DNA of 64,000 bases from Geodermatophilaceae bacterium URHA0031 (GTDB lineage: Bacteria > Actinomycetota > Actinomycetes > Mycobacteriales > Geodermatophilaceae), in the NCBI GenBank assembly GCA_000620205.1, contig JHVP01000019.1, forward strand, positions 1 to 64,000, written 5' to 3'. The position numbers and the translations under genes were made by a program. Of the stretch, positions 32,175 to 41,303 are shown piece after piece. Below the pieces are notes generated by a model, which made no database searches, was not told where the DNA came from, and worked only from the letters and a program-made list of their open reading frames with translations. Positions within the stretch are counted from its first letter, which is position 1. Every line of letters begins with the position of its first letter.

Positions 32175-33220
32175 TCAGCCGCGGGGGCTGGTCCGGCGGC
32201 GGGGGAACGCGACGAGCCCGAGCCCCAGCGCCAGGGCGAGCAGCCCGCCGAGCACCAGCGTGCCGACCGGCATGCCGGTGTAGGCGAGGCCACCGGACGT
32301 GCCCGTCGTGCTGCCGTCAGCGCTCACCAGGACACCGGACGAGGTCGGGGCGAGCGCCTCGCGGGCTGCACCGGCCCGGTACGCGGCGCCGAGGCCGACC
32401 GCGCTGCCCGACACGGCCGGGCCCTGGAGGCCGGTGAGCTGCCCCGGCGTGCTCGGGTCGGCCGGGGTGCCGGGGCCGGCCGGGGTGCCGGGGCCGGCCG
32501 GGGTGCTGGCGCCGGCCGGGGTGCCCGGGCCGGCCGGGGTGCCCGGCTGCACCGGCGTGGCCGCCGATGCGCAGTCGGCGGTGGCCCGGCCGAGGACGGC
32601 GACCCCGGTGCCGCAGGTGGTCACCGGGACGTCGACGTCGATGGCCGGGTCCCCGCCGGCGCCCGGCGTGGTGGCCGGCGGGGTGCAGTCGGCGGCGGCG
32701 GTGCCGAGGACGGCGACCCCGGTGCCGCAGGCGGTCACCGGGACGTCGACGTCCGCGAGGGAGCCGCCGCCCCGGCCCCGGTCGCGGGCGGGGCGGCCGG
32801 GCCGTCGGCGGGGGCGGTGGCCTCCCCGAGGACGGCGACCGCGTTGCCGGTGACGGTCACCGGCACGTCGACGTCGACCAGCGAGCCCGCCGCCGACGCC
32901 GGCGGCGCCGCGGGCGTCCCGGCGTCCGGCTGCACGACGTCGATCCCCGCGACGTCCGCCGCGTTCCCACCGATCGTGATCGGCACGGTCAGGCTCACCG
33001 CGCCGAGGTCGGCGGCGAGGGTGCCGTCGAGGGCGGGCAGGTCGATCTCCGCCGGGGTGCTCCCGGCCGTGCCGAGGACGGCCAGGGCGTTGTCGGTGAC
33101 GGTGACCGGGACGGTCACGTCGGCTGCGCCGCCGTCGGCCGAGGCGATGCCGGTGCCGAGTGCCAGCAGGCCGCCGGTGAACAGGCCGGTCTGCAGGGCG
33201 CGCTTCATCCACACGTTCAT
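32175..33220 (-). pseudogene. Chaplin-like LAxTG surface protein gene, split by a one-base frameshift
   Basis: The first part starts at ATG 33220 with a signal peptide (MKRALQTGLFTGGLLALGTGIASA). It has three repeats of the type VPVTVTDNALAVLG, VPITIGGNAADVAG and DVDVPVTVTGNAVAVLG, then runs out of frame near 32770-32790. In the next register two more repeats follow (DVPVTACGTGVAVLGTAAADC, DVPVTTCGTGVAVLGRATADC), then a Pro/Gly/Thr-rich spacer and a sortase signal LAYTG with hydrophobic helix and Arg tail. One extra G in GCCGGGGCGGCGGC restores the frame. The repeats and the V-x-C-G-x-x-V-x-V-x-G...C pattern resemble long chaplins, which coat aerial or cell surfaces with amyloid. A sequencing error, a real loss or slippage are all possible. 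Confidence 0.7.
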
Positions 33221-33266
33221 GAGAGGTGTCCTTCTCGAGGGTGGTGCCGGACTGAGGGGGACCGGT

Positions 33267-33283
33267 CCCGTCCGGGGGACGGG
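33267..33283 (-). terminator. 7-bp stem hairpin after the V/P-repeat protein gene
   Basis: CCCGTCC and GGACGGG pair exactly over a GGG loop, within a GC-rich 5' flank of the chaplin-like gene and 3' of the gene ending at 33327. A short palindrome GGGACCGGTCCC abuts it. Confidence 0.4.
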
Positions 33284-33326
33284 CCGGGTGGTGCCGCAGG
33301 TCAGCGCACAGCTGACGACGGCGGAC

Positions 33327-34211
33327 TCAGTCGGGCGACAAGGAGGGCTCGACGGCGGCGGGGCGGGCCGGGCGGGACCCGGTCCCGGGCGCCGCAGCCC
33401 GGGCTGCGCCGAGCACCGTCCGGGGCGCGGCGGCGAGATCGGCCGGCGTCTGGTCACCGGAGGCGGTGCCGGGCCCTGCCGACGAGGCGGGTGCCGACGG
33501 GGCAGGCAGGCCCGCCGGCGCAGCCGGTCCCGGCGTCGCCGGCCCGGCCGGAGCGGCGAGGACCTCGGACGCCGGAGCAGCTGACGCCGCCTCCGCCCGG
33601 GACGGCGCCGCGCCGTCGGCCGGCACGTCGACGGTGCCCGAGGGCAGCTCGACGGGCATCGCGACGGGTGTGGGAGCCGCGGCAGGGGTGCCGGCCGTGG
33701 CGGTCGTCGGAGCATCGTCGCCGGCCGGCTCGGTCACCGGGGACGGGACCGGGACGACGAGGTCCTGGACGACCGGTTCCACGACACCGCCGACGACCGG
33801 CGCGACGACCTGGTCCACCACGGGGACGACGACGTCCTCGACGACCGGTTCCACGACACCGCCGACGACCGGCGCGACGACCTGGTCCACGACCTGGTCC
33901 ACGACTGGGACGACGACCTGCTGCACCGTCGGAGCCAGGACGTCGCTGACGACCGGCGTCACGACCGGACCGACCGCCGGGACCACGACCTGCTGGGTCA
34001 CCGGGGCGACCACCTCGTCGGCCGGCGCGAGCAGGTCGGCCGCGAGTGGGAGGACCGGGCCGGGCGCGGGGACGGCCTCGTCCGCCGACGCCGGCGAGGC
34101 GACCGAGCCGAGCAGCCACACGCCGGTGCCGACGCCGGCGAGCAGCAGTGCCCGGCCGGCGGAGCGGGGCAGGCGGCGTCGGAGACCGACGGTGTGCGCG
34201 TCCTCGGTCAT
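33327..34211 (-). CDS. Exported Val/Pro-repeat protein
   Basis: A 294-residue protein with a cationic N-terminus and signal-type helix (RALLLAGVGTGVWLLGSVASPASA, cleavage near 44). Residues 55-150 repeat V-V-x-P-V-V patterns, including two 24-residue copies (VVDQVVAPVVGGVVEPVV) whose DNA is identical over 51 bp. The C-terminal half is Ala/Pro/Thr-rich and of low complexity. No sortase motif is visible at its end. It precedes the chaplin-like gene on the same strand, so the two may form a cell-surface module. Family unknown; similar long V-P repeats occur in secreted mycelial-surface proteins. Confidence 0.6.
   Translation of the reverse strand: MTEDAHTVGLRRRLPRSAGRALLLAGVGTGVWLLGSVASPASADEAVPAPGPVLPLAADLLAPADEVVAPVTQQVVVPAVGPVVTPVVSDVLAPTVQQVVVPVVDQVVDQVVAPVVGGVVEPVVEDVVVPVVDQVVAPVVGGVVEPVVQDLVVPVPSPVTEPAGDDAPTTATAGTPAAAPTPVAMPVELPSGTVDVPADGAAPSRAEAASAAPASEVLAAPAGPATPGPAAPAGLPAPSAPASSAGPGTASGDQTPADLAAAPRTVLGAARAAAPGTGSRPARPAAVEPSLSPD
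33768..33890 (-). repeat. Two identical 51-bp in-frame repeats, 72 bp apart
   Basis: The segments 33768-33818 and 33840-33890 are identical and encode the V-V-D-Q-V-V-A-P-V-V-G-G-V-V-E-P-V-V unit. The 72-bp period equals 24 codons, so copy number can change without a frameshift. Confidence 0.75.
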
Positions 34212-34347
34212 GCCACCTCCCCACTCGATGTGATGGTGTTCTCACTGCGAGTGAACAGGCTGGAGAGCGATCCGGCAGCGCGGGACGGGTCGCTCGATCG
34301 GGTGCACCTGCGCCGCCGGCGGTCACGGAGCGTCCGGCCCGGCTCGA

Positions 34348-35085
34348 CTACAGCGGGACGGCGAGCCCGCCGGGGCTCGGCTGCTGCAGGGCCTCGGCGA
34401 TGTCGGCCCGCATCGGTCCCAGGCCGGTGCCGGCGAGGACGACGTCACGGGCGAAGGCGTGCCAGCGGGAGGCGCGCCGCATCATCGAGTGCCCGCCGGC
34501 GACGGTGAAGCGGGCGACCCGCGCACCGGCCCGGCGGGCGCGGACGGCGTGGTCGAAGGAGAGCCGGGCGGGGACCCAGCGGTCACCGCGGCCGTGCAGG
34601 ATCGCCACCGTCTGGCCGCGCAGCTGCATCACCGGCTCGCCCGGGGGCGTCCACGGGGCCAGCGCGCAGACGGCGGTCACCGACGGCTCCCCGCCGGCAC
34701 GCAGCGCGGCCCGGCCACCCATGGAGTGCCCGACCAGCACGATCGGGACGTCGGTCCCGTGCTCCTCGCGGAGCCGTTCGACCGCCCACCGGACGTCCTG
34801 GAAGGCGTCGGCGGCCTCCCCGTTCCAGCCGGCGACCCGGTAGCGGACCAGCGCCGTGCCGATCCCCTGCTCCGCGGCGGAGGCGTGCACGAACTGGTCG
34901 ATGGCGCGGATCCGGACCAGCGAGAGGGCACGCTCCCGGGGCGGCTCGACGCTGGCGACGGTGCCCCCGTGGCAGAACAGGGCCAGGCCACGGGTCTCGC
35001 CCTGCGCGGGGCGCTGCTCGAGGACGGGGACGAGCGGGTCGGGGCGGTCGGCGTCGGGTGCGGGGAACGGTGACTGGGCGTCCAC
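34348..35085 (-). CDS. Alpha/beta-hydrolase
   Basis: A 245-residue serine hydrolase. The nucleophile elbow VLVGHSMGGRAAL is near residue 128; the acidic residue is probably Asp in AILHGRGDRWVP and the His in FTVAGGHSMM. The oxyanion strand LALFCHGGTVAS is unusual in having CHGG rather than HGxG. It lacks a signal peptide, so it acts in the cytoplasm on an unknown ester or amide. The GTG start is supported by GGAAGGA six bases upstream. Confidence 0.8.
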   Translation of the reverse strand: MDAQSPFPAPDADRPDPLVPVLEQRPAQGETRGLALFCHGGTVASVEPPRERALSLVRIRAIDQFVHASAAEQGIGTALVRYRVAGWNGEAADAFQDVRWAVERLREEHGTDVPIVLVGHSMGGRAALRAGGEPSVTAVCALAPWTPPGEPVMQLRGQTVAILHGRGDRWVPARLSFDHAVRARRAGARVARFTVAGGHSMMRRASRWHAFARDVVLAGTGLGPMRADIAEALQQPSPGGLAVPL

Positions 35086-35147
35086 GGTGTCCTTCCGTGT
35101 CGGCGGGGATGCGGCGTGGCGGCCGCGACGGAGCCCCCGTCGCTGCG

Positions 35148-35354
35148 TCAGCGACCGCGGCGGGGCTTGCCCCCCAGCTTGACGCGTGCCCGGTCGCCGA
35201 CGTCGCCGGCCCTGAGCAGGCCGTTGCTCACGGCGTTCGGGCCGTTGCGCTTCTCCAGCGCCAGCCCGAGGCGGCGGACCACGCTGATCGTCAGCGGGGC
35301 GAGGACGGTGAGCAGGACCCACATGCGGAACCGGCGGGTGAGGAAGAGCCACAT
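35148..35354 (-). CDS. Small basic membrane protein
   Basis: A 68-residue protein with one membrane segment near the N-terminus (MWVLLTVLAPLTISVVRRLGL) and a basic tail (KLGGKPRRGR). It begins at ATG. It resembles small hypothetical proteins common in actinobacteria, but I cannot name a family. It lies between a hydrolase gene and an oxidoreductase gene on the same strand, with a terminator upstream of it, so it probably has its own promoter. Confidence 0.55.
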   Translation of the reverse strand: MWLFLTRRFRMWVLLTVLAPLTISVVRRLGLALEKRNGPNAVSNGLLRAGDVGDRARVKLGGKPRRGR

Positions 35355-35403
35355 GATCGGGACTCTGCCCGGAACGTCGACCGGTCAACCGGACCGAGCC
35401 CAG

Positions 35404-35439
35404 GGCCCCGGGGACGACGCCGCACGTCGTCCCCGGGCC
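35404..35439 (-). terminator. 13-bp-stem hairpin after the oxidoreductase gene
   Basis: CCCGGGGACGACG and CGTCGTCCCCGGG pair exactly over CCGCA, six bases past the stop of the leftward oxidoreductase gene. It is the strongest simple terminator-like structure of the window. Confidence 0.72.
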
Positions 35440-35444
35440 GCCGG

Positions 35445-36464
35445 TCAGCTCGGGTCGGGCGCGAGGCGGACGACCATCTTCCCGGTGTTGCCCCCGCTGA
35501 GCAGCGCGCGGAAGGCGTCCACGGCGGAGTCCAGCCCCTCGACGACGGTCTCCCGCGCGACCAGGGACCCCTCGCGCAGCCATCCCGACACCGCCGAGAC
35601 GAACTCGGGGCGCAGGTCGGCGTGCGAGCCCACGATGAACCCCCGCAGGGACAGCTGCTTGCCCACGACCAGACCCAGGTTCCGCGGCCCCGGGGGTGCA
35701 CTGACCGCGTTGTAGGTGGAGATCGACCCGCACAGCGCGGCCCGCCCGAACGTCCGGAACGCGGTGATCGCCGCCTCCAGGTGCTCACCGCCGACGTTGT
35801 CGAAGAACACGTCGATCCCGTCCGGGGCCACACCGGCGAGCAGGTCGGCGACCGGGCCGTCGTGGTAGTCGAAGGCCGCGTCGAAGCCGATGGACTGCAG
35901 CCAGGCCACCTTCTCCGGCGTCCCGGCGCTGCCGACCACCCGCGAGGCCCCGCGCAGCCGGGCGAACTGCCCGACCAGGCTGCCCACCGCCCCGGCCGCC
36001 CCGGACACGAAGACCGCGTCGCCGGACTGGAACGACGCCAGCCGGAACAGTCCCGCCCACGCGGTCAGCCCGGGCATGCCGAGCACCCCGAGGTACAGCG
36101 ACAGCGGCAGGCCGGGCAGCGGTTGCACCACCGACACGTGCGCGGCCGGCAGCACGGCGACGTCCCGCCAGCCCGCCCCGTGCAGCACGAGGGCGCCCTC
36201 GGGGACGTCGTCCGACCGGGACGTGACGACCTGCCCGATCGCGCCGCCCTGCATCGTCTCGCCCAGCTCCCAGCTCGCGGCGTAGGACTTGGCGGCGCTC
36301 ATCCGGCCCCGCATGTACGGGTCGACCGACATCGCGATCGTCCGCACGACCACCTCGCCGGGCTGCGGGTCCGGGCGCTCGAGGGTCACCAGGGCGAAGT
36401 CGGCGTCCACCGGCTCACCGTGCGGCCGGCGGACCAGCTGCCACTCCCGGGTCGCGATGCTCAC
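35445..36464 (-). CDS. NADP-dependent MDR oxidoreductase (CurA/LTB4DH type)
   Basis: A 339-residue zinc-free medium-chain dehydrogenase/reductase. MSVDPYMRGRMSAAKSYAASWELG near residue 50, LGMPGLTAWAGLF near 140, and the NADP fold VFVSGAAGAVGSLVGQFARLRGASRVVGSAG near 160 are typical of the group that reduces alkenal or enone double bonds, such as curcumin reductase. The GTG start overlaps the upstream SDR stop by four bases (GTGA), so the two enzymes form an operon and may act on the same carbonyl substrate, which is unknown. Confidence 0.85.
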   Translation of the reverse strand: MSIATREWQLVRRPHGEPVDADFALVTLERPDPQPGEVVVRTIAMSVDPYMRGRMSAAKSYAASWELGETMQGGAIGQVVTSRSDDVPEGALVLHGAGWRDVAVLPAAHVSVVQPLPGLPLSLYLGVLGMPGLTAWAGLFRLASFQSGDAVFVSGAAGAVGSLVGQFARLRGASRVVGSAGTPEKVAWLQSIGFDAAFDYHDGPVADLLAGVAPDGIDVFFDNVGGEHLEAAITAFRTFGRAALCGSISTYNAVSAPPGPRNLGLVVGKQLSLRGFIVGSHADLRPEFVSAVSGWLREGSLVARETVVEGLDSAVDAFRALLSGGNTGKMVVRLAPDPS

Positions 36465-37225
36465 CGCGGGAAGTCCGGCTCGTTGCGCGGGACCACGAAG
36501 ACCTCGGGCACGAAGCTGGTGTCCGGCATGGTGACCATCGTCAGCACCATCCGGGCGACGTCGGCCGGCGGCATCATCCGGTGCGCCGGGATGCCCCAGC
36601 GCTCCATCATCGGGGTGTCCATCGCGGCCGGCACGATGCTGTGCACCCGGGCCGGGAACGGGGTCTCCGCGCCGTCCGCGTCCACGGTCGCCTTCTCCCG
36701 GAGCTCCCGCTGGATGCACCGGGTGGCGCTGCGGAACGCAGCCTTCGAGCTGTTGTACGCGATCGCCCCGGCCCCCGAGGTGACCGCGGACAGCGAGGTC
36801 ACGTGCACCACGTCGGCGACGGTTTCGGCGGGCCGGTGCTGCACCACCTTGAGGAACTCGCTGGTCAGGAAGACCGGGCCCTCGCAGTTGACCGCGTGCA
36901 CCATCCGGTAGTCGGCCAGGTCGATGTCGGTGATGTACCCCGGCCGGTCGATGCCCGCGACGTTGACCAGCAGGTCGAAGGCGTCGCCGTGCCGGGCGAA
37001 CAGGTCGGCGACCACCCGGCGGCGCGCGTCGTCGTCGGTGACGTCGAGCGCGACCACCTCGGCGCCGTCCCCGATCTCGGCCCGGGTCTTCTCCGCCCCG
37101 GCGGTGTCGATGTCCCCCAGCACCACGGTGGCACCGGCCTCGGCCAACGCGGCGGCGACCGCCCGGCCGAGCCCGCTCGCGGCTCCGGTCACCAGGGCCA
37201 CCCGACCCGACAGCTGTGTCGTCAT
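36461..37225 (-). CDS. Short-chain dehydrogenase/reductase
   Basis: A 254-residue SDR with TGAASGLG near residue 14, DVTDDDARRRV (cofactor Asp), NVAGIDRPG (N-x-A-G) near 90 and YNSSKAAFRSATR near 158 (Y-x-x-x-K). The C-terminal 60 residues are atypical, with VHSIVPAAMDTPMMERWGIPAHRMMPP. It begins at ATG and is followed by the MDR oxidoreductase with a four-base overlap. Substrate unknown. The gene diverges from the RlmG-like methyltransferase gene, 129 bp away. Confidence 0.8.
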   Translation of the reverse strand: MTTQLSGRVALVTGAASGLGRAVAAALAEAGATVVLGDIDTAGAEKTRAEIGDGAEVVALDVTDDDARRRVVADLFARHGDAFDLLVNVAGIDRPGYITDIDLADYRMVHAVNCEGPVFLTSEFLKVVQHRPAETVADVVHVTSLSAVTSGAGAIAYNSSKAAFRSATRCIQRELREKATVDADGAETPFPARVHSIVPAAMDTPMMERWGIPAHRMMPPADVARMVLTMVTMPDTSFVPEVFVVPRNEPDFPR

Positions 37226-37354
37226 GTGCAGTGCGCTCCGTCCCTCGTCGTTCGAAGTGGCCACAATGGCGGACGGCGACCGTTGCCGCAGCGCGGACCT
37301 GCGATGGACACGGGCCTGCCCGGCCTGCGGTGCCGGTCGGGCAGAGTGGACGGC

Positions 37355-38476
37355 GTGCTCGCCGAGGAACTGTTCGCCCAGCTGACCCGGGAGCCCGACG
37401 TCGACGCGCCCGACCTGGTCGCCGTCGACGCCACCGACCGCCTGCTGCTCGACGAGGCGGCGACGGCCATCACGAGCCACCCGGATGCGGTCGCCGTCCT
37501 CGACGACGCCCACGGCGCGCTGACGCTGGGCGCCGTCGCGCTGCACGGCGCCACCGGCGTCCGGGTGCACCAGGATCTGCTGGTCGGCGAGCGGGCGCTG
37601 GCGGCCAACGCCGAGCGCACCGGTCTGACCGGGACGTACACCCAGCACGCCCTGGACACCGGCCTGCTGCGCGGCGCCCGGGTGGTGCTCGCCAAGGCCC
37701 CGAAGAGCCTCGACGCACTGCGCGAGCTGGTGCAGGTGGTGGCCACCGCCGCACACCCCGAGGTCACGCTGTACGTGGGCGGCCGGGTCAAGCACATGAC
37801 GCTCGGCATGAACGACGTGCTCGCCGAGGGCTTCACCGACGTGCACGCGACCCTGGCCCGGCAGAAGTCCCGGGTGCTGGTCGCCCGCGGTCCCCGCGCG
37901 GTGCGGAGCTCCTTCCCGGTCTGCCGGGAGCACGCCGACCTCGGCCTCACCGTCTGCGCGCACGGTGCGGCGTTCGCCGGGGTCAAGGTCGACCGGGGCA
38001 CCCGGGCGCTCCTGCGGGCGCTGCCCAGCGCCGTCCCCGACGCCGCGACGGCGGTCGACCTAGGCTGCGGGACCGGGGTCCTGGCGGTCGCGCTCGCCGC
38101 GGCCCGGCCCGGGCTGACGGTCGTCGGCGTGGACCAGTCGGCGGCCGCGGTGGCCTCCGCCGTGGCGACCGCCGCCGCCAACGGGCTGGCCGACCGGGTG
38201 CGGGTCGTCCGGGACGACGCCGCCGGCAGCCTCGAGGAGGGCAGCGTCGACCTGGTCGTCTGCAACCCGCCGTTCCACGCCGGCGTCGCGGTCTCCGAGA
38301 CCCTCGCCCACCGGCTGTTCGCCGGAGCGGCCCGGGTGCTCCGGCCCGGCGGTGAGCTGTGGTGCGTCTACAACAGCCACCTGCCGCACCGGGACGCGCT
38401 GCGCCGCATCGTGGGCCCCACCCGCCAGGTCAGCCGCGACCCCACGTTCACGGTCACGGCCAGCACCCGGTCCTGA
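37355..38476 (+). CDS. RsmC/RlmG-family rRNA methyltransferase
   Basis: A two-domain SAM methyltransferase of 373 residues. The N-terminal half resembles a decayed methyltransferase fold ([37 protein letters not shown]). The C-terminal half has motif [19 protein letters not shown] near 235 and the amino-methylation motif [13 protein letters not shown] (N-P-P-F) near 300. This duplicated architecture and N-P-P-F mark the RsmC/RlmG family, which methylates guanine N2 in rRNA. GTG 37355 is preferred; ATG 37304 is an alternative. CAGAGT seven bases upstream may be a leaderless -10 box. Confidence 0.8.
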   Translation: MLAEELFAQLTREPDVDAPDLVAVDATDRLLLDEAATAITSHPDAVAVLDDAHGALTLGAVALHGATGVRVHQDLLVGERALAANAERTGLTGTYTQHALDTGLLRGARVVLAKAPKSLDALRELVQVVATAAHPEVTLYVGGRVKHMTLGMNDVLAEGFTDVHATLARQKSRVLVARGPRAVRSSFPVCREHADLGLTVCAHGAAFAGVKVDRGTRALLRALPSAVPDAATAVDLGCGTGVLAVALAAARPGLTVVGVDQSAAAVASAVATAAANGLADRVRVVRDDAAGSLEEGSVDLVVCNPPFHAGVAVSETLAHRLFAGAARVLRPGGELWCVYNSHLPHRDALRRIVGPTRQVSRDPTFTVTASTRS

Positions 38477-38529
38477 CCCCGGCGGCCCCACGCGGAACGA
38501 GAAGGTCTAGACGAGATCCCCGGCACGGC

Positions 38530-38554
38530 TCAAGGACGTCGGCGGGCGGCCGAA
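38530..38554 (+). promoter_or_regulatory. Sigma-28 (FliA)-like promoter of the chemoreceptor gene
   Basis: TCAA (38530-38533), exactly 15 bases, then GCCGAA (38549-38554). This matches the flagellar sigma pattern TAAA-N15-GCCGATAA in both boxes and spacing. Transcription would begin about 45 bases before the receptor start, which has its own GAGGAG Shine-Dalgarno sequence. Confidence 0.6.
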
Positions 38555-38607
38555 GCTCCCGGCATCGAGGGTGTGACCCCGCTCACGCCGCTGCCCGAGG
38601 AGACCTC

Positions 38608-40185
38608 ATGTCCTGGTGGACCGACCGCCCGCTCGGCGTCAAGCTGTCCGCCCTGGTGGGAGCCGGCTCCCTCGCGCTGGGGATCTTCGGCGCCATCGCC
38701 GTCACCGCCCTGCAGGGCACCGGCGAGCGCACCGACGAGCTGCTGCTGACGACGACGGCGACCGGCTCGGCCCTCGAGGCGGACATGATGCACGACGCCG
38801 TCCGGGGCGACGTGCTGCAGGCGTTGCTCGACGGTGGCGGCGACCAGTACGCGTCCGCCGTCAACGACCTGCAGGACCACGCCGCGACGCTGCAGTCCTC
38901 GTTGGCGGCGGTGCGGGACGGCGGTCTGGGCGGGGAGGTCGCCGCGGCGGTCGACTCGGTGGCCGACGAGGTCGACGCCTACGTGACCTCCGGGCAGCAG
39001 CTCGTCACCCTGGCCGGCACCGACCGGGCCAGCGCGGTCGCTGCGTACCCGCAGTTCCTGCGCGCCTTCGAGCAGCTGGAGCAGGCGCTCCCGGCGGTGA
39101 GCGACGCCGTCGGCGCCCGGGCGGCCGCGGCGGCCACGGGGAGCCGGCAGCAGCGTGGGTCGGCGATCGCCTCCGCGATCACCGTCGGCATCAGCGCCGT
39201 CCTGGTGCTCAGCGTGCTCGGCTGGGTGGTGACCCGGTCGGTGGTGCGCCCGCTGCGCCGGGTGCGTGCCGTCGTCGCCGGCCTGGCCACCGGCGACCTG
39301 CGCGGCAGCACCGGCATCCGCAGCACCGACGAGGTCGGCGCGATCGCCACCGCGCTGGAGGCCTCGATGGAGACCATGCGCGGGCTGCTCGGCACCATCG
39401 GCGACGGCTCCACCACCCTCGCCTCGGCCACCGAGGAGCTCTCCGCGACCGCGCAGGACATGACCCGGCTGGCGGGGGAGTCGGCGACCCAGACCGGCCG
39501 GGTCGCCGCCACCGCCGAGCAGGTGTCGGGCAACGTGCAGACGGTGGCCGCCGGCACCGACCAGATGGGCAGCTCGATCCGGGAGATCGCGCAGAACGCG
39601 GCCGACGTCGCCCGGATCGCCGGTCAGGCCGTCGGGGCGGCCGAGTCGGCCACCGCAACCGTGGGCAAGCTGGGGGAGTCCTCGACGCAGATCGCCACCG
39701 TGGTCGGGGTGATCACGTCGATCGCCGAGCAGACCAACCTGCTCGCGCTCAACGCCACCATCGAGGCAGCCCGGGCCGGCGAGGCCGGCAAGGGCTTCGC
39801 CGTGGTCGCCAACGAGGTCAAGGAGCTGGCGCAGGAGACGGCGAAGGCCACCCAGGACATCACCGCCCGGGTGGAGGGCATCCAGGCCGACACCCGGGGT
39901 GCGGTCGCGGCCATCGGCGAGATCGCCGCGGTCATCGCCCGGATCAACGACGCCCAGGGGACGATCGCCGCCGCCGTGGAGGAGCAGACGGCGACGGCGG
40001 CCGAGATGAGCCGCAGCGTCACCGAGGCCGCCTCCGGGGTCGGGCGGATCGCCGGCAGCGTCGGGTCGGTGGCCGAGGTCACCAGCTCCACCACCCGGGC
40101 CATGACCGACGCCCAGGTGGCCATCGACGAGACGGCCCGGCTCGCCGCCGAGCTGAGCAGCGCCGTCGGCCGGTTCCGCTACTGA
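38608..40185 (+). CDS. Methyl-accepting chemotaxis protein
   Basis: A 525-residue receptor: first membrane helix at 14-36 ([20 protein letters not shown]), an extracytoplasmic helical ligand domain (about 37-188), second membrane helix near 195-212, HAMP (213-265), and a long signalling coiled coil. The CheA/CheW-contact tip is seen as [38 protein letters not shown] near 375. It senses an unknown stimulus and signals to flagella. No che or fli genes are in the window, but a FliA-like promoter precedes it, showing membership in the motility regulon. Confidence 0.92.
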   Translation: MSWWTDRPLGVKLSALVGAGSLALGIFGAIAVTALQGTGERTDELLLTTTATGSALEADMMHDAVRGDVLQALLDGGGDQYASAVNDLQDHAATLQSSLAAVRDGGLGGEVAAAVDSVADEVDAYVTSGQQLVTLAGTDRASAVAAYPQFLRAFEQLEQALPAVSDAVGARAAAAATGSRQQRGSAIASAITVGISAVLVLSVLGWVVTRSVVRPLRRVRAVVAGLATGDLRGSTGIRSTDEVGAIATALEASMETMRGLLGTIGDGSTTLASATEELSATAQDMTRLAGESATQTGRVAATAEQVSGNVQTVAAGTDQMGSSIREIAQNAADVARIAGQAVGAAESATATVGKLGESSTQIATVVGVITSIAEQTNLLALNATIEAARAGEAGKGFAVVANEVKELAQETAKATQDITARVEGIQADTRGAVAAIGEIAAVIARINDAQGTIAAAVEEQTATAAEMSRSVTEAASGVGRIAGSVGSVAEVTSSTTRAMTDAQVAIDETARLAAELSSAVGRFRY

Positions 40186-40226
40186 CGTCTTCCCCGGGCG
40201 GCGGGGGAGGGACACACTCGACGGGC

Positions 40227-41303
40227 ATGACGACGACGTCCGCGCCCGATGCCCTCGCCGACCGCATGCTCTCCGCCGTGCTCGGCAGCTTCGAGATCGC
40301 CGCGGTCGCCCTCGGTCACCGGCTCGGCTGGTACGGCTGTCTCGCCGGGGCGCCACCGCTGACCGCCGCCGAGCTGGCCGAGCGGTCCGGCACGGACGCC
40401 CGCTACGCCCGGGAGTGGCTGGAGCAGCAGGCCGTCGCGGGCTACCTCGCCGTCGACGACGCGACGGCGGCTCCCGACGACCGGCGTTTCTCCCTGCCCG
40501 AGGAGCACCGCGCGGCGCTCGTCGACGAGCTGGATCCCGGCTACCTGATGCCGATGGCCGACGCGACCGTCGCCTTCACCCGCTTCCTGCCGCGGCTCGT
40601 CCAGGTGTACCGCGGTGCCCGGACGCTGTCCTGGGACGACATGGGGGACGAGGTCCGGGACGCCCAGGCCGCGGCGAACCGGCCGTTCCTGGTCGGCGCG
40701 CTGGTGGACGAGGTGCTCCCCGCGGTGCCCGGCGTGGACGACGTCCTGCGGGCGGGTGGCCGGGTCGCCGACGTCGGGTGCGGCTACGGCTGGTCCACGA
40801 TCTCCATCGCCGGCCGCTGGCCCGCCGTGCGGGTCGACGGGTTCGACGTCGACGAGCCCTCGGTGGAGCGCGGCCGCCGGCACGCGGTCGACGCGGGCGT
40901 CGCCGATCGGGTCACCTTCAGCACGACCGACGTCCGGGAGCTGGAGGCCGCGGCCGCCTACGACCTCATCACCGCCGTCGAGTGCGTGCACGACCTGCCC
41001 GACCCGGTCGGGGTGCTGGCCGCGCTGCGCCGGCTGGTCCGACCCGGCGGGACGGTGCTGGTCCTCGACGAGGTGGTCGCCGAGGAGTTCACCGCGCCCG
41101 GCGGGCAGATCGACCGGCTGATGTACGGCTACAGCCTGCTCTGCTGCCTCCCGGACGGCCGGTCGCACGGCCCGTCGGCGGCGACCGGCACGGTCATGCG
41201 CCCTGCGCTGCTGCGCCGTTACGCCCAGCAGGCCGGCTTCACCGACGTCGAGGTCCTCCCCGTCGACGCGGGCTTCTTCCGCGTCTACCGGCTACTGACC
41301 TGA
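40227..41303 (+). CDS. SAM-dependent methyltransferase with winged-helix N-terminus
   Basis: A 358-residue class I methyltransferase. Residues 15-100 form a winged-helix domain (LTAAELAERSGTDARYAREWLEQQAVAGYLAVDD) as in O-methyltransferases that dimerise through it. Motif I is VADVGCGYGWSTISIAGRW near 182, followed by VDGFDVDEPSVERGRRHA and ITAVECVHDLPDPVGVLAALRRLVRPGGTVLVLDEVV. The family includes many actinobacterial enzymes of unknown substrate. It is separate from the chemoreceptor by 41 bp, and its 3' end overlaps the converging phosphoribosyltransferase by 19 bases. Confidence 0.8.
   Translation: MTTTSAPDALADRMLSAVLGSFEIAAVALGHRLGWYGCLAGAPPLTAAELAERSGTDARYAREWLEQQAVAGYLAVDDATAAPDDRRFSLPEEHRAALVDELDPGYLMPMADATVAFTRFLPRLVQVYRGARTLSWDDMGDEVRDAQAAANRPFLVGALVDEVLPAVPGVDDVLRAGGRVADVGCGYGWSTISIAGRWPAVRVDGFDVDEPSVERGRRHAVDAGVADRVTFSTTDVRELEAAAAYDLITAVECVHDLPDPVGVLAALRRLVRPGGTVLVLDEVVAEEFTAPGGQIDRLMYGYSLLCCLPDGRSHGPSAATGTVMRPALLRRYAQQAGFTDVEVLPVDAGFFRVYRLLT

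Noticed and set aside
32459-32550. GC-rich tandem repeats as a separate mobile element
   Set aside because: The repeats translate in frame into the Pro/Gly/Thr spacer (P-G-T-P-A-G) of the surface protein and need no other explanation.
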